Shown: positions 11,023-18,931 of the stretch, piece by piece
How the letters are laid out: the number at the start of each line of letters is the position of its first letter
How positions within the stretch are numbered: the stretch's first letter is position 1
DNA from: Termitidicoccus mucosus
Lineage (GTDB): Bacteria > Verrucomicrobiota > Verrucomicrobiia > Opitutales > Opitutaceae
NCBI RefSeq assembly: GCF_038725785.1
Contig: NZ_CP109796.1
Coordinates: 5,642,501-5,706,500, forward strand
Reading direction: 5' to 3'
Length of the DNA stretch: 64,000 nucleotides
The notes under the pieces: generated by a model
The model's database searches: none
Seen by the model: the letters and a program-made list of their open reading frames with translations, nothing else
Told to the model about the DNA's origin: nothing
Position numbers and translations under genes: made by a program

Positions 11023-12018
11023 AGAAAACCCCGGGAGGTCTAGACAGATCTTGACCCATGAGGGGATCGAGGAGGAGAGGGGGCAAAAGGAGGATGCGCG
11101 GGTCGAGATGAGGGGCGTTATGGGCGAGGAGTTGGGCCGGGGTTTGGTCGGAGCGGGAGCGGTTTTTGCGGGCGAAGTTGAAGAAGTGCTGGTAGGTGGT
11201 GACGGAGGCGAGGAAGTGCCGGGTGCCGTGGAAGGTTTCGAGGTCGAAGAACTCGGCTTCGATGGTGGCGTGGGAGCTTTCGACGTCGGCGTTGGCGTTG
11301 GGCCTGGCGGGAGGGTTGAAGCGGTGGCGGGCGCCGGAGGCGGAGGAGCCGTGGAAGCCGTCTGGGCGGTAGTGGACGGTGTCGCCGTCGAACTCGGAGC
11401 CGAGGTCGGTGCGCACCTCGACCGAGGGTCGAGGCCGTGGGCCTGAGGTGGTCGAGGAGGCGGGACAGGGCGAGGTGGCGCAGGTTTTGGACAGCTCGGA
11501 GGGTAGGAGACGAAGAGCGCGCCGGTGGCCTCGTCGCGGATGGTGTATTGGAAGCGGGCACGGGCTTGCATCTGGGGCCAGTAATGGGGATGTCGTTGAG
11601 ATATTTGGTGTCCATCTGGAGGTGGGTGAGCGGGGCGTGGGCGGCTTTGATTTTGCGCAAGTCGGCCTTGCGTTTGTGTTTGCGCTGGCGGCGGCGTGTC
11701 AGCTGGTGATCGCGGAGGATGCGGTGGGCGGCGCCCTTGCCCGGGCAGGACGAACATGTCCACGAGGCGGCGGGCGCCGAAACAGGGGCCTTTTTCTTGC
11801 GGCGACGACGGCCTGCTCGATTTTCGGGGCGTGCACGCGGGCTGGTGATGGGGGCGGCGGGGTGATTTTGGAAGGAGTCGTCGCCGTCCTGCCAGCAGCA
11901 CCTGCACGGTGTTGCGCGCGCAGCCGAACTGGCGCATGGCCGCGCGGATGCCGTGGGCCGTGGCGTAGCGCACCAGTTCGTGGCGCAGGGAAAAGAGGTC
12001 TTGGCTTGCGCGGCTCAT
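11021..12018 (-). pseudogene. Degenerate DDE transposase (integrase-core, IS481/IS3-like)
   Basis: Remains of a transposase of about 330 codons, broken into at least three frames. The N-terminal frame starts at ATG 12018 (MSRASQDLFSLRHELVRYAT) and contains a helix-turn-helix (IRAAMRQFGCARNTVQVLL). The first catalytic Asp region (HLQMDTKYLNDI) is in a second frame near 11615-11660. The second Asp (RTDLGSEFDGD) and the Glu (ADVESSHATIEAEF) are in a third frame, 11021-11416. All three catalytic residues are still recognisable, so decay is recent or the frameshifts are sequence errors in GC-rich DNA. It lies within imperfect terminal repeats. Confidence 0.8.
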
Positions 12019-12291
12019 GACCGTGTAGAGTTTGAAGCGGGAGCCGGATGGGTTTTGCACACACCAGCTTCGCCTTGCGGAGCGCCCGGCTCCCGCCTTT
12101 TTAAACCTGAGACAGGCAGGGTGCGGGCCCCAAGCGGCCCGCACCCTGCCTGTCTCAGGTGGGCGGTGAGCCACTTGAGTCCCCGTTGGCCAAGCACCCT
12201 GAGCGTTGCCAGTTTCATCCCCGGTTCTTTCTTCGTTTGCTTCTTCGCTCCCCCGGGGCGTTGCCCCGGGTCAATATGTCTATAGGTCTTT
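11037..12291. mobile_element. Decayed insertion sequence upstream of rpmH
   Basis: About 1.25 kb around the broken transposase. The ends are imperfect inverted repeats: left ggtctagacagatcttgacc (from about 11036) and right, read inward on the minus strand, gacctatagacatattgacc (from about 12288). Outside them is an exact 17-bp direct repeat acgattagaaaaccccg at 11017-11033 and 12295-12311, which may be a long target duplication or a pre-existing repeat. The family is uncertain (IS481-like favoured). The insertion separates the lipoprotein gene from rpmH. Confidence 0.75.
12106..12159. repeat. 24-bp perfect inverted repeat inside the IS element
   Basis: Arms 12106-12129 and 12136-12159 are perfect reverse complements (beginning cctgagacaggcagggtgcg) with a 6-nt loop. 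It lies between the transposase start and the right terminal repeat, in the transposase leader. No T-run follows. It could hinder read-in transcription or be an inserted palindrome; the remaining 12160-12367 shows no gene. Confidence 0.85.
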
Positions 12292-12367
12292 CTGACGATT
12301 AGAAAACCCCGCCTTGACACAGGCGGGCGCGTCCGGTCATCTCTAGCCCCTTTTTCCCTTTCCAAAC

Positions 12368-12505
12368 ATGAAGCCAACATTCCGCCCACATCGCAAAAAA
12401 CGCGTCCGTAAAATCGGATTCCGCGCCCGTTCGGCCACCAAAGGCGGACGCAAAGTCCTCGCCAACCGCCGCCGCGTAGGCCGCAAGCGTCTCACCGTCG
12501 CCTGA
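12368..12505 (+). CDS. rpmH: 50S ribosomal protein L34
   Basis: 45-residue, very basic ribosomal protein of the large subunit. It starts [20 protein letters not shown] and ends [12 protein letters not shown], covering the whole family motif (RxRxxTxxGRxVLxxRRxxGRxxL). Starts at ATG 12368. First gene of the conserved rpmH-rnpA-yidD-yidC run. dnaA, which often precedes rpmH, is not here; the IS element and its 17-bp repeat end only 57 bp upstream, so the rpmH promoter may lie partly in or next to IS-derived DNA. Confidence 0.97.
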   Translation: MKPTFRPHRKKRVRKIGFRARSATKGGRKVLANRRRVGRKRLTVA

Positions 12506-12546
12506 TACCGGCGCAGCATCCACCGCGCCGCAACATACTTGGCACC

Positions 12547-13014
12547 ATGCGCTTCCGTCCTCAACAGCATGTGAGGCGGCAGCGCGACTTCCGCGAGATT
12601 CGCGAAAAGGGCCGCCGCCATGATTGCGGCGGCTTTGTGTTGTGGTATTGCCGCGCCGCTGGCGCGGAAGTGACAAGTGACAAGTATCAAGTGACAGGAA
12701 CCCCCGCCGCCACCACTGCCGCCGCAGGCACTCCACTTGATACTTGCCACTTGCCACTTGATACTTCCGCGCCGCTGCCGGCGCGGCTCGGCGTCGTCGC
12801 CTCCTCTTCCGCCGTCGGCGGAGCCGTGCGCCGTGCGCGCGCGAAACGCCGTCTCCGCGAGATCTTTCGCCGCAACCAGCACCTCGTGCCACCCGGCTGC
12901 GATATCCTGCTCGTGGCGCGACGCGCAATCAATCAGCTTGAATATCGCGTGATGGAGCAAAGATTCATCGACGCTTGTCGTCGCATATTCAAACCGTCAT
13001 CCGATTCGCAGTGA
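12547..13014 (+). CDS. rnpA: Ribonuclease P protein component with in-frame palindromic insert
   Basis: Protein subunit of RNase P, which matures the 5' ends of tRNAs. Conserved parts are the N-terminal [15 protein letters not shown] and the RNR-type motif region [20 protein letters not shown] (about residues 91-110), followed by CDILLVARR. Between them, after VLWYCRAAG, about 32-41 extra residues are encoded by a palindromic heptad repeat (12651-12789) without breaking the frame, so the chain is 155 residues rather than about 120. Whether the insert is tolerated in the folded protein is unknown. The stop overlaps the GTG start of yidD (GTGA). Confidence 0.92.
   Translation: MRFRPQQHVRRQRDFREIREKGRRHDCGGFVLWYCRAAGAEVTSDKYQVTGTPAATTAAAGTPLDTCHLPLDTSAPLPARLGVVASSSAVGGAVRRARAKRRLREIFRRNQHLVPPGCDILLVARRAINQLEYRVMEQRFIDACRRIFKPSSDSQ
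12651..12789. repeat. Heptad palindrome within rnpA
   Basis: Arms 12668-12698 (aagtgac-aagtgac-aagtatc-aagtgac plus agg) and 12732-12766 (inverted, acttgat/acttgcc units) enclose a spacer. Each arm is bordered on the outside by a GC-rich mini-hairpin: ccgcgcc-gct-ggcgcgg at 12651-12667 and ccgcgccg-ctgc-cggcgcgg near 12767-12786. The tract has the same unit type as 2919-3006. It is translated in frame as part of rnpA. Confidence 0.88.
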
Positions 13015-13436
13015 CACCCGCCGCATCCAGTCCAGCCGCCGCCCTCGCCCATGGCGTGACCATGGAGGGACGGCCTCCGTGCCGTCCGTTTGTCCCGGCT
13101 GGACGGCACGGAGGCCGTCCCTCCAGCGTACGCCGCATTTTTCGCATTCCGCAATCGGTGCTGCTCGCCCTGATAAAACTCTACCAGCGCACGCTTTCGC
13201 CCGTGCTCCCGGTTGTGTTTGGCCCCGCGTGCGGCTGCCGTTTTTATCCGACCTGCTCCCATTACGCCGCCGAGGCCGTGCGCACGCACGGCGCGTTGCG
13301 CGGCTCGCTGCTCGCCGTCCTCCGCCTGCTCAAATGCACCCCCCTGCATCCCGGCGGCATCGACCCCGTGCCGCCCGCCCCGCGCTGCCGCCGCGTGGAG
13401 GCCGGGACATCGCCCTCCTTGAATCTCAATTCTTGA
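13011..13436 (+). CDS. yidD: Membrane protein insertion efficiency factor YidD, extended N-terminus
   Basis: Small membrane-associated factor that aids YidC-dependent insertion. The family core is intact: [20 protein letters not shown], then the cysteine motif [17 protein letters not shown] and [19 protein letters not shown] start at 13011 overlaps the rnpA stop. Before the core lie about 45 unusual residues, part of which ([22 protein letters not shown] in two pieces) is encoded by a perfect 25-bp inverted repeat at 13063-13125. A shorter product from a later start is possible, but no good ATG occurs between the repeat and the core. Confidence 0.92.
   Translation: MTPAASSPAAALAHGVTMEGRPPCRPFVPAGRHGGRPSSVRRIFRIPQSVLLALIKLYQRTLSPVLPVVFGPACGCRFYPTCSHYAAEAVRTHGALRGSLLAVLRLLKCTPLHPGGIDPVPPAPRCRRVEAGTSPSLNLNS
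13063..13125. repeat. 25-bp perfect inverted repeat within yidD
   Basis: Arms 13063-13087 (tggagggacggcctccgtgc...) and 13101-13125 are exact reverse complements with a 13-nt loop. Each arm is partly self-complementary (ggacggcctccgtgccgtcc), a style shared with other GC-rich hairpin families in this window. It is translated in frame in the yidD N-terminus. Confidence 0.9.
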
Positions 13437-13452
13437 TTTCACTCCTTTCTAA

Positions 13453-15255
13453 ATGGACAAAAAAAACACCATCATCGGCATCCTGCTGCTTATCACCGCG
13501 TTTGCGGTGATGTATTACGGCCAGCAAGTCGCGCCGCCCAAGCCCGCGCCGGAAATCACGCGTCCGGTCGGTGAAAATCAGGCTCCCGGCCCCGCGCAGA
13601 GCACGCTGCCCGAGTCGTCGCCCTCGAACGCCGCCTTTGCCGCGCTCGCCGAAACCAACACCGACGCCAGTTTCGTCACCCTCTCGAACGACTTCATCAC
13701 CGCCCGCTTCACCAACTACGGCGGCGCGCTCCGCGACGTGGCGTTGAGAAAATACAGCCGCTCCGAGAAAAGCGCCGAACCCTACGTGTTCAACCAGGTG
13801 CACACCGCGCCCATGCTCGCGCTCAACGGCCTCGCCGGGCTCGGATACCGGATGCGCTACGAACTCGTCAGCTCGTCGGCCACCGAGGTCGTCTATCGCA
13901 CCGTGTTTGAAAACCGCATCGAGGTCACGCGCGGCTACCGCATCGTCCCCGGCGCGGGCTCCGCGGACGGCAAACAGGATCCCTACCGTATCCATCACGA
14001 AACTACATTCCGCAACCTCACCGACCACACCTCGTCGCTGCCCGTCACGCTCAATCTCGGCACCACCGCGCTCATCAGCGCGACCGACGTCGGCCTCTAC
14101 CTGAATGTCGCCGCCTACGACGGGGACGGCGCGCAGGTCATCGATCGCGGCAATCTCGAGGGCGGCGGCTTCCTCAGCTGGATCGGCCTGCGCAACAACC
14201 CGCCGAAATCCGAGTTTGTCCAGCCGGGCAACACCGTCTGGGGCGCGGTGAAAAACCAGTTTTTCACCAGCATCTACACGCCCGCCAAGCCCGGCACCGG
14301 CATCACTGTGCGCCGCGTCGAGCTGCCGCCGATCGCCGGCAACAGCCGCGCCAACACCGGCCTCACCGCCACCATGACGCTCGAGCCCGTGTCCCTCGCG
14401 CCCGCCGCCGAAAGCGCCATCAGCGGCGACCTCTACGTCGGCCCGAAGGAATACGCCCGCCTCTCCAAGTTCGAGCAGCGCCAGGACAAGGTCATGCAGT
14501 ATGACCGCTATTTCTTCAACCGCATCTTCTTCAGCGGGCTCATCGCCCCGTTCATGTATTCCATCATGAACTGGATGCACGGCTTCGTGGGCAACTGGGG
14601 CCTGGCCATCGTGCTCATGACGCTCCTGTTGAAAGTCGTAACGCTGCCCTTCACGCTCGCCGCCTCCCGCTCCGCCAAGCGCATGCAGAAAATCCAGCCC
14701 GAGATGCAGGCGCTGCGCGAGAAATACAAGGACAACCCGCAGAAGATGCAGAAGGAGACAATGGCGCTCTTCAAAAAACACCGTGTGAACCCGATGGGCG
14801 GCTGCCTCCCCATCTTCATCACCATGCCGCTCTTCATCGCCTTCTTCGTCATGCTGCAAGGCACCGCCGAACTCCGCTTCCAGCCCTTCCTCTGGACGGG
14901 AGATCTCTCCGCGCCCGACACGGTCGCGCGCATCTTCGGCCTGCCGATCAACATCATGCCGCTCCTCATGGGTGCGACCATGATTGTCCAGATGCGCCTC
15001 ACCCCGTCGCCCTCCGTGGACAACGCGCAGGTGAAAATGATGAAGTTCATGCCCGTGATTTTCACGCTCATCTGCTACAACTTCTCGTGCGCCCTCGCGC
15101 TCTATTCGACCATCAACGGCCTCTTCACCATCGGCCAGCAACTCGTCGTCAACCGCATGAAAGACCCCGCCGAGTCCGCTCCGGCCGCCCAAGCCGCCCC
15201 GAAGACCGACCGGAAAGGCCGCCCGATCATCAACGTCACGCCGAAGAAAAAGTAA
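13453..15255 (+). CDS. yidC: Membrane protein insertase YidC
   Basis: Oxa1/Alb3-family insertase of 600 residues. The N-terminal helix (IIGILLLITAFAVMYYG) anchors a large periplasmic beta-rich domain (about residues 30-350). The C-terminal insertase core begins with the helix containing GLIAPFMYSIMNWMHGFVGN, then LAIVLMTLLLKVVTLPFT, the cytoplasmic KRMQKIQPEMQALREKYKDN loop and CLPIFITMPLFIAFFVML. The tail is basic (KTDRKGRPIINVTPKKK), typical for ribosome contact. Last gene of the rpmH-rnpA-yidD-yidC cluster; 16-bp gap from yidD. Confidence 0.97.
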   Translation: MDKKNTIIGILLLITAFAVMYYGQQVAPPKPAPEITRPVGENQAPGPAQSTLPESSPSNAAFAALAETNTDASFVTLSNDFITARFTNYGGALRDVALRKYSRSEKSAEPYVFNQVHTAPMLALNGLAGLGYRMRYELVSSSATEVVYRTVFENRIEVTRGYRIVPGAGSADGKQDPYRIHHETTFRNLTDHTSSLPVTLNLGTTALISATDVGLYLNVAAYDGDGAQVIDRGNLEGGGFLSWIGLRNNPPKSEFVQPGNTVWGAVKNQFFTSIYTPAKPGTGITVRRVELPPIAGNSRANTGLTATMTLEPVSLAPAAESAISGDLYVGPKEYARLSKFEQRQDKVMQYDRYFFNRIFFSGLIAPFMYSIMNWMHGFVGNWGLAIVLMTLLLKVVTLPFTLAASRSAKRMQKIQPEMQALREKYKDNPQKMQKETMALFKKHRVNPMGGCLPIFITMPLFIAFFVMLQGTAELRFQPFLWTGDLSAPDTVARIFGLPINIMPLLMGATMIVQMRLTPSPSVDNAQVKMMKFMPVIFTLICYNFSCALALYSTINGLFTIGQQLVVNRMKDPAESAPAAQAAPKTDRKGRPIINVTPKKK

Positions 15256-15325
15256 GCGGCCCTTCGATGTCCGGTTTCGACGCTCGGTTTTCGGTTGAAG
15301 CCACCGCCGCCCTTTCCTTACTTCT

Positions 15326-15356
15326 TAAATTCTAAATCCTAATTCTTAATTCCCCA
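15326..15356. repeat. Single heptad arm, AATTCTT type
   Basis: The tract reads approximately aaattct-aaatcct-aattctt-aattccc, a 7-nt period over about 31 nt, in the yidC-yebC gap directly before the yebC start. No inverted partner is seen nearby. Confidence 0.55.
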
Positions 15357-15361
15357 CCTCC

Positions 15362-16087
15362 ATGGCAGGACATAGCAAATGGGCCAAATTAAAGCACTTC
15401 AAGGGCCTCGTTGACGCAAAACGGGGCAAAATCTTCTCGCGCATCTCGCGCGACATCACCATCACGGCCAAGGCCGGCGGCGGCGACCCCAACATGAACC
15501 CGCGCCTGCGCACCCTCCTGCTCAAGGCGCGCGAGTCCAACATGCCCGCCGACAACATCGACCGCGCCATCAAAAAAGGCACCGGGGAACTGCCGGGCGT
15601 CGTCTTCGAGGACGCCATCTACGAAGGCTACGGTCCCGGCGGCGTGGCCATGATGGTGAAAGTCACCACCGACAACAAAAACCGCGCCGCCGCCGCCGTG
15701 CGCAGCGTGTTCACCCGCTACGGCGGCAACCTCGCCGGCGCGGGCGCCGTGGCGTTCCAGTTCCTGCACGCCGGGCAGTTCCTGATTGGCAAGGACAACA
15801 CCACCGAGGACAAGCTGATGGAAGTCGCGCTCGACGCCGGGGCCGACGACGTCATCACGACGGAGGAAGGCTTTGAGGTGCGCTGCGACATCCATGCCTT
15901 CGACAAGATTGCGCAAGCCTTGGAGGAAGCGGGCATCAAGACCGATTCCAGCGAAATCGCCTACATCCCGACGAACACGGTGCCGGTTGACGAGACCGTG
16001 GCGGCGTCCATCGAAAAGCTCCACGACGCCCTCGACGAGATCGACGACGTGCAGCAGGTTTTCTCCAACGAGGAAACCCCGGGCTGA
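15362..16087 (+). CDS. YebC/PmpR family DNA-binding / translation factor
   Basis: Full-length 241-residue member of the YebC family, historically annotated as transcriptional regulators and also linked to translation of proline stretches (TACO1-like). It starts MAGHSKWAKLKHFKGLVDAK; the family signature GHSKWxxIKHxK is clear. Further hallmarks are GGDPNMNPRLRTLLLKARESNMPADNIDRAIKKG and YEGYGPGGVAMMV, and the acidic C-terminal VQQVFSNEE. Seven bp upstream is an AT-rich tract with little Shine-Dalgarno character. Downstream lies a MITE-like hairpin element rather than a simple terminator. Confidence 0.95.
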   Translation: MAGHSKWAKLKHFKGLVDAKRGKIFSRISRDITITAKAGGGDPNMNPRLRTLLLKARESNMPADNIDRAIKKGTGELPGVVFEDAIYEGYGPGGVAMMVKVTTDNKNRAAAAVRSVFTRYGGNLAGAGAVAFQFLHAGQFLIGKDNTTEDKLMEVALDAGADDVITTEEGFEVRCDIHAFDKIAQALEEAGIKTDSSEIAYIPTNTVPVDETVAASIEKLHDALDEIDDVQQVFSNEETPG

Positions 16088-16145
16088 TTACCGCGGCCTG
16101 CGAGCGAGAATTTCGCCGCACCGCCGTTTTCGGACCGCGGAACTT

Positions 16146-16287
16146 ATACCATTTCCCCATGAAAAATATCCTTTCGATGGAGGGCCGAGCTCCTGCGAGG
16201 CCGTCGCCGGAAGATGTTGCATCCGACCGCAACGGCCTCGCAGGAGCTCGGCCCTCCATAAGTGTGAATCTCGTTCGGAAATGGTAT
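16146..16287. mobile_element. MITE-like element, TACCATTTCC shell (family C copy 1)
   Basis: Terminal inverted repeats taccatttcc (from 16147) and ggaaatggta (to about 16286), bordered on both sides by TTA, which may be a 3-bp target duplication. The core 16178-16258 is a long hairpin: arms tggagggccgagctcctgcg and its reverse complement. Copies with the same core are at 50161-50308 and 59626-59718; the shell with another core is at 51955-52110. No coding capacity. Confidence 0.85.
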
Positions 16288-16311
16288 TAATCCCAAAATG
16301 CTTCGGACCCC

Positions 16312-17100
16312 TCAGAAGACGCTGCGCACCAGTCCGCCGTCCACGCGCAGGGCAGCGCCGTTGATGCCGGAGGCCAGCGGGCTGCTCACAAAGGCGACGA
16401 AGTTCGCGATCTCCTTCGGCTCAAGCAATCGCTCGATGAGCGAGGTGGGCCGGTTCTCGCGCATGAATCGGCGGCCCGCCTCCTCCAGCGGGAGGCCGGG
16501 GAAAAGCTCCTGCACGAATTTCGCCACGCCTTCGGTCATGGTCGATCCGGGCATGATGGTGTTGACCGTCACCTGCGTGCCCTTGGCCAACTCGGCGAGG
16601 CTGCGGGAAAGGGCGAGCTGCATCGTCTTGGTCGCGCCGTAGTGCGGCATCTCGGGCGAGGGGCTGATGGCGGACTCGCTGGAAATAAAGATGATGCGCC
16701 CGGTTTTCTTTTCGAGCATGCGCTTGAGGTAATGCCGGGCGAGGCGCACGCCGCTGAGAATGTTGACCTCGAACAGGCGGAGCCAGTCGGCGTCGGTCTC
16801 GTCGAAGAATCCCACGGGTTCGTAGATGCCGAGGTTGTTGACGAGGATGTCCACGTCGGGAAAGCACGCGATGGTTTGCTCCGTGCCGGCGGCGGTGCCG
16901 TTGTCGGAGGCGAGTCCTTCGAGCCGCGCATCGGGCTGCCCGGCGCGGATGGAGGCGAGGCCGGCCTCGACGCTGGCGGGGGAACGGCCGTTGACGATGA
17001 CGCGCGCGCCTTCGCGGGCGAGGGCGCGGACGATTTCGAGCCCGATGCCGCCGGAGGAGGCGGTGACAAGGGCGAGTTTGTTTTCGAGTTGGAGGTTCAT
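16312..17100 (-). CDS. SDR family oxidoreductase
   Basis: 262-residue classical short-chain dehydrogenase/reductase. The Rossmann motif reads [16 protein letters not shown] (about residues 12-27), with the NNLGIYEPV turn and a catalytic SSESAIS...HYGATK arrangement (Ser, and Tyr-x3-Lys). The C-terminal [18 protein letters not shown] is typical of the FabG-like branch. NADP(H) versus NAD(H) preference and substrate cannot be told. It is not clearly in an operon: the CdsA gene upstream ends 215 bp away on the same strand. Confidence 0.88.
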   Translation of the reverse strand: MNLQLENKLALVTASSGGIGLEIVRALAREGARVIVNGRSPASVEAGLASIRAGQPDARLEGLASDNGTAAGTEQTIACFPDVDILVNNLGIYEPVGFFDETDADWLRLFEVNILSGVRLARHYLKRMLEKKTGRIIFISSESAISPSPEMPHYGATKTMQLALSRSLAELAKGTQVTVNTIMPGSTMTEGVAKFVQELFPGLPLEEAGRRFMRENRPTSLIERLLEPKEIANFVAFVSSPLASGINGAALRVDGGLVRSVF

Positions 17101-17314
17101 GGGGCGGCAGGTTGCGGCAAAAGTCGCGAACAGGCAAACACACCGTCAGGAGCCGTGGCCCGATTCCCCGCCATGCGAGAGCGGCGGGAATGCTTCCATT
17201 CCTTTTCTTTTTTTGGCTATTGGAATATCTCCATGCAAAACAGCGAAGAATCCAAATAAGTCTGATTTTGCCGCCATTGCCATATGTTTGGGCGACGGCA
17301 GGCATTAGCCTTCG

Positions 17315-18289
17315 TCAGAACCAGAACCGCACGATATGGAAGAACACCGGCGCGGCGAAGCAGAGGGAGTCAAGGCGATCCATGACGCCTCCGTGTCCTT
17401 CGATGACCGCGCCGTAGTCTTTCACGCCGCGGTCCCTTTTGATTGCCGACATCACAAGTCCACCCGCGAAACCCGCGAGCGCGAGCGCGAGCGAAATGCC
17501 GCCCGCCTGCAAGGGAGTGAACGGCGTCGCCCACCAAAGCGCGGCACCCAGCGCGGACACGGTGAGAATGCCGCCTGCAAAGCCCTCCCATGTTTTGCCC
17601 GGACTTACCGTTGGCGCGATTTTGTGGCGCCCGAGTGTTTTGCCCCAGCAATATTGGAACACGTCGCTTAGTTGCACGACGGCCACGAGGAAAACCAGAA
17701 GCCTGGCGTTTTCGACCGTCCGCATTTCGACGGTTTGTTTCACGGACAAATGCAAGCCCAGCACGGCGGGCGCGTAGCTCATGCAATACACACATGCCAT
17801 AAGCCCCCATTGGATTATTGCCGTTCGCTCAAGAAAATGCCCGCAATCGCCCTCGATCGCGGCACGCACCGGCAAAAACAGGAAGGCATAGACGGGGATG
17901 AACAGGACAAACATGCCATACCATTCGGCCCCCACGAAATAGTAATGCGCCGGCGTGATGATGAAGAACGCCCAAAACAGCGCCCGATGATCGCCCCGGC
18001 GCGTCGGTGCGAGCGTGATAAATTCACGCAGCGCGACCAGCGACAGCAGCCCGAAAAGCACCACGACGGCGATGCGCCCGGCCACAAGCGCGCCCCCGAA
18101 GACGGCGGCCATCACCCACCACGCGCGGATGCGGGCGTTGAGATTGGCAATGGTGGCGCGCCGTGCGTCGTCCGCGGGCAGTGCCCGCGCGCGAAATGCC
18201 AGCGCCGTGCCAATGAGGGAGGCGACTGCGAGCAGGCCTGCGATGCCGAGGGAGAGCCGGCAAAATTGCGGATCAGCGAGAAGGCTCAT
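17315..18289 (-). CDS. cdsA: Phosphatidate cytidylyltransferase
   Basis: Membrane enzyme making CDP-diacylglycerol from phosphatidate and CTP. The C-terminal CDS signature is an almost exact match: SAIKRDRGVKDYGAVIEGHG followed by GVMDRLDS (about residues 281-308). SPGKTWEGFAGG and a series of hydrophobic helices precede it. 324 residues, slightly longer than usual because of an N-terminal hydrophobic extension. Third gene of a minus-strand phospholipid set after a CDP-alcohol phosphatidyltransferase and a PlsC-like acyltransferase, which together would supply and consume its substrate and product. Confidence 0.93.
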   Translation of the reverse strand: MSLLADPQFCRLSLGIAGLLAVASLIGTALAFRARALPADDARRATIANLNARIRAWWVMAAVFGGALVAGRIAVVVLFGLLSLVALREFITLAPTRRGDHRALFWAFFIITPAHYYFVGAEWYGMFVLFIPVYAFLFLPVRAAIEGDCGHFLERTAIIQWGLMACVYCMSYAPAVLGLHLSVKQTVEMRTVENARLLVFLVAVVQLSDVFQYCWGKTLGRHKIAPTVSPGKTWEGFAGGILTVSALGAALWWATPFTPLQAGGISLALALAGFAGGLVMSAIKRDRGVKDYGAVIEGHGGVMDRLDSLCFAAPVFFHIVRFWF

Positions 18290-18312
18290 GGTGATTTGCG
18301 CGGGCGTTTCAT

Positions 18313-18927
18313 TTATTTTCGCAAGGCCAGCAGCGCATCGCGGGCGCGGAGGAGGAACGCCTCCCTGTCCTCATCCTCTCGAAGCGTGAGCGGCGCGCCC
18401 ATCGTCAGGCCGCCAAGCATGGGGACGGGGAGAAATTCACCCTTGGGCAGCGCGCGGTTCACATTGTCAATCCACACAGGGATGAATCCGGTTTTCGGAC
18501 GATGGCGCGCGAGATGATAGATGCCGCTTTTGAATCCGCCGGGTTCCGCGCCTCCGCCGGCGTTGCGCGTCCCTTCGGGGAAAATGATGAGCGAGCTGCC
18601 CGCGTCGAGGGCGTCGAGCATCGGCGCGAGCGGATTGTTTTTCGTGGAAATGTTCTTGCGCTCAACAAGCACCGCATCAAGCACATGCCGGGCGAGCCAC
18701 GGACGCACGAGGCCGGACATCCAATAATCCCGCGCGGCGACGGGCCGCGTCCGGCCGCGCAACCCGTCCGGCAGCGCCGCCCAAAGCGCAACCGCATCAA
18801 GGTGGCTCGTGTGGTTTGCAAAATAGACGCACTGCGCGACGTCCGCCGGATTCACGCCAAGCCAGCGGGCGCGCACACCCGTGAGCAGCCGGACGAAGGT
18901 GATGATGGCGGCGCGCGGGAAGCTCAT
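18313..18927 (-). CDS. 1-acyl-sn-glycerol-3-phosphate acyltransferase (PlsC-like)
   Basis: About 204 residues. Acyltransferase motif I is NHTSHLD (H-x4-D, about residues 38-44) and motif III is FPEGTRN; KSGIYHLA follows. These are the catalytic and glycerophosphate-binding parts of the PlsC family. Start ATG 18927 (MSFPRAAIITFVRLLTG) is preferred over the longer frame, since it places the start 4 bp after the end of the upstream CDP-alcohol phosphatidyltransferase gene. It would make phosphatidate, the substrate of the downstream CdsA (24-bp gap). Confidence 0.9.
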   Translation of the reverse strand: MSFPRAAIITFVRLLTGVRARWLGVNPADVAQCVYFANHTSHLDAVALWAALPDGLRGRTRPVAARDYWMSGLVRPWLARHVLDAVLVERKNISTKNNPLAPMLDALDAGSSLIIFPEGTRNAGGGAEPGGFKSGIYHLARHRPKTGFIPVWIDNVNRALPKGEFLPVPMLGGLTMGAPLTLREDEDREAFLLRARDALLALRK

Positions 18928-18931
18928 GCGC

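Noticed and set aside
11051-11446. Plus-strand ORFs over the IS element (Val/Gly/Glu-rich)
   Set aside because: Antisense shadows of the transposase; no motif.
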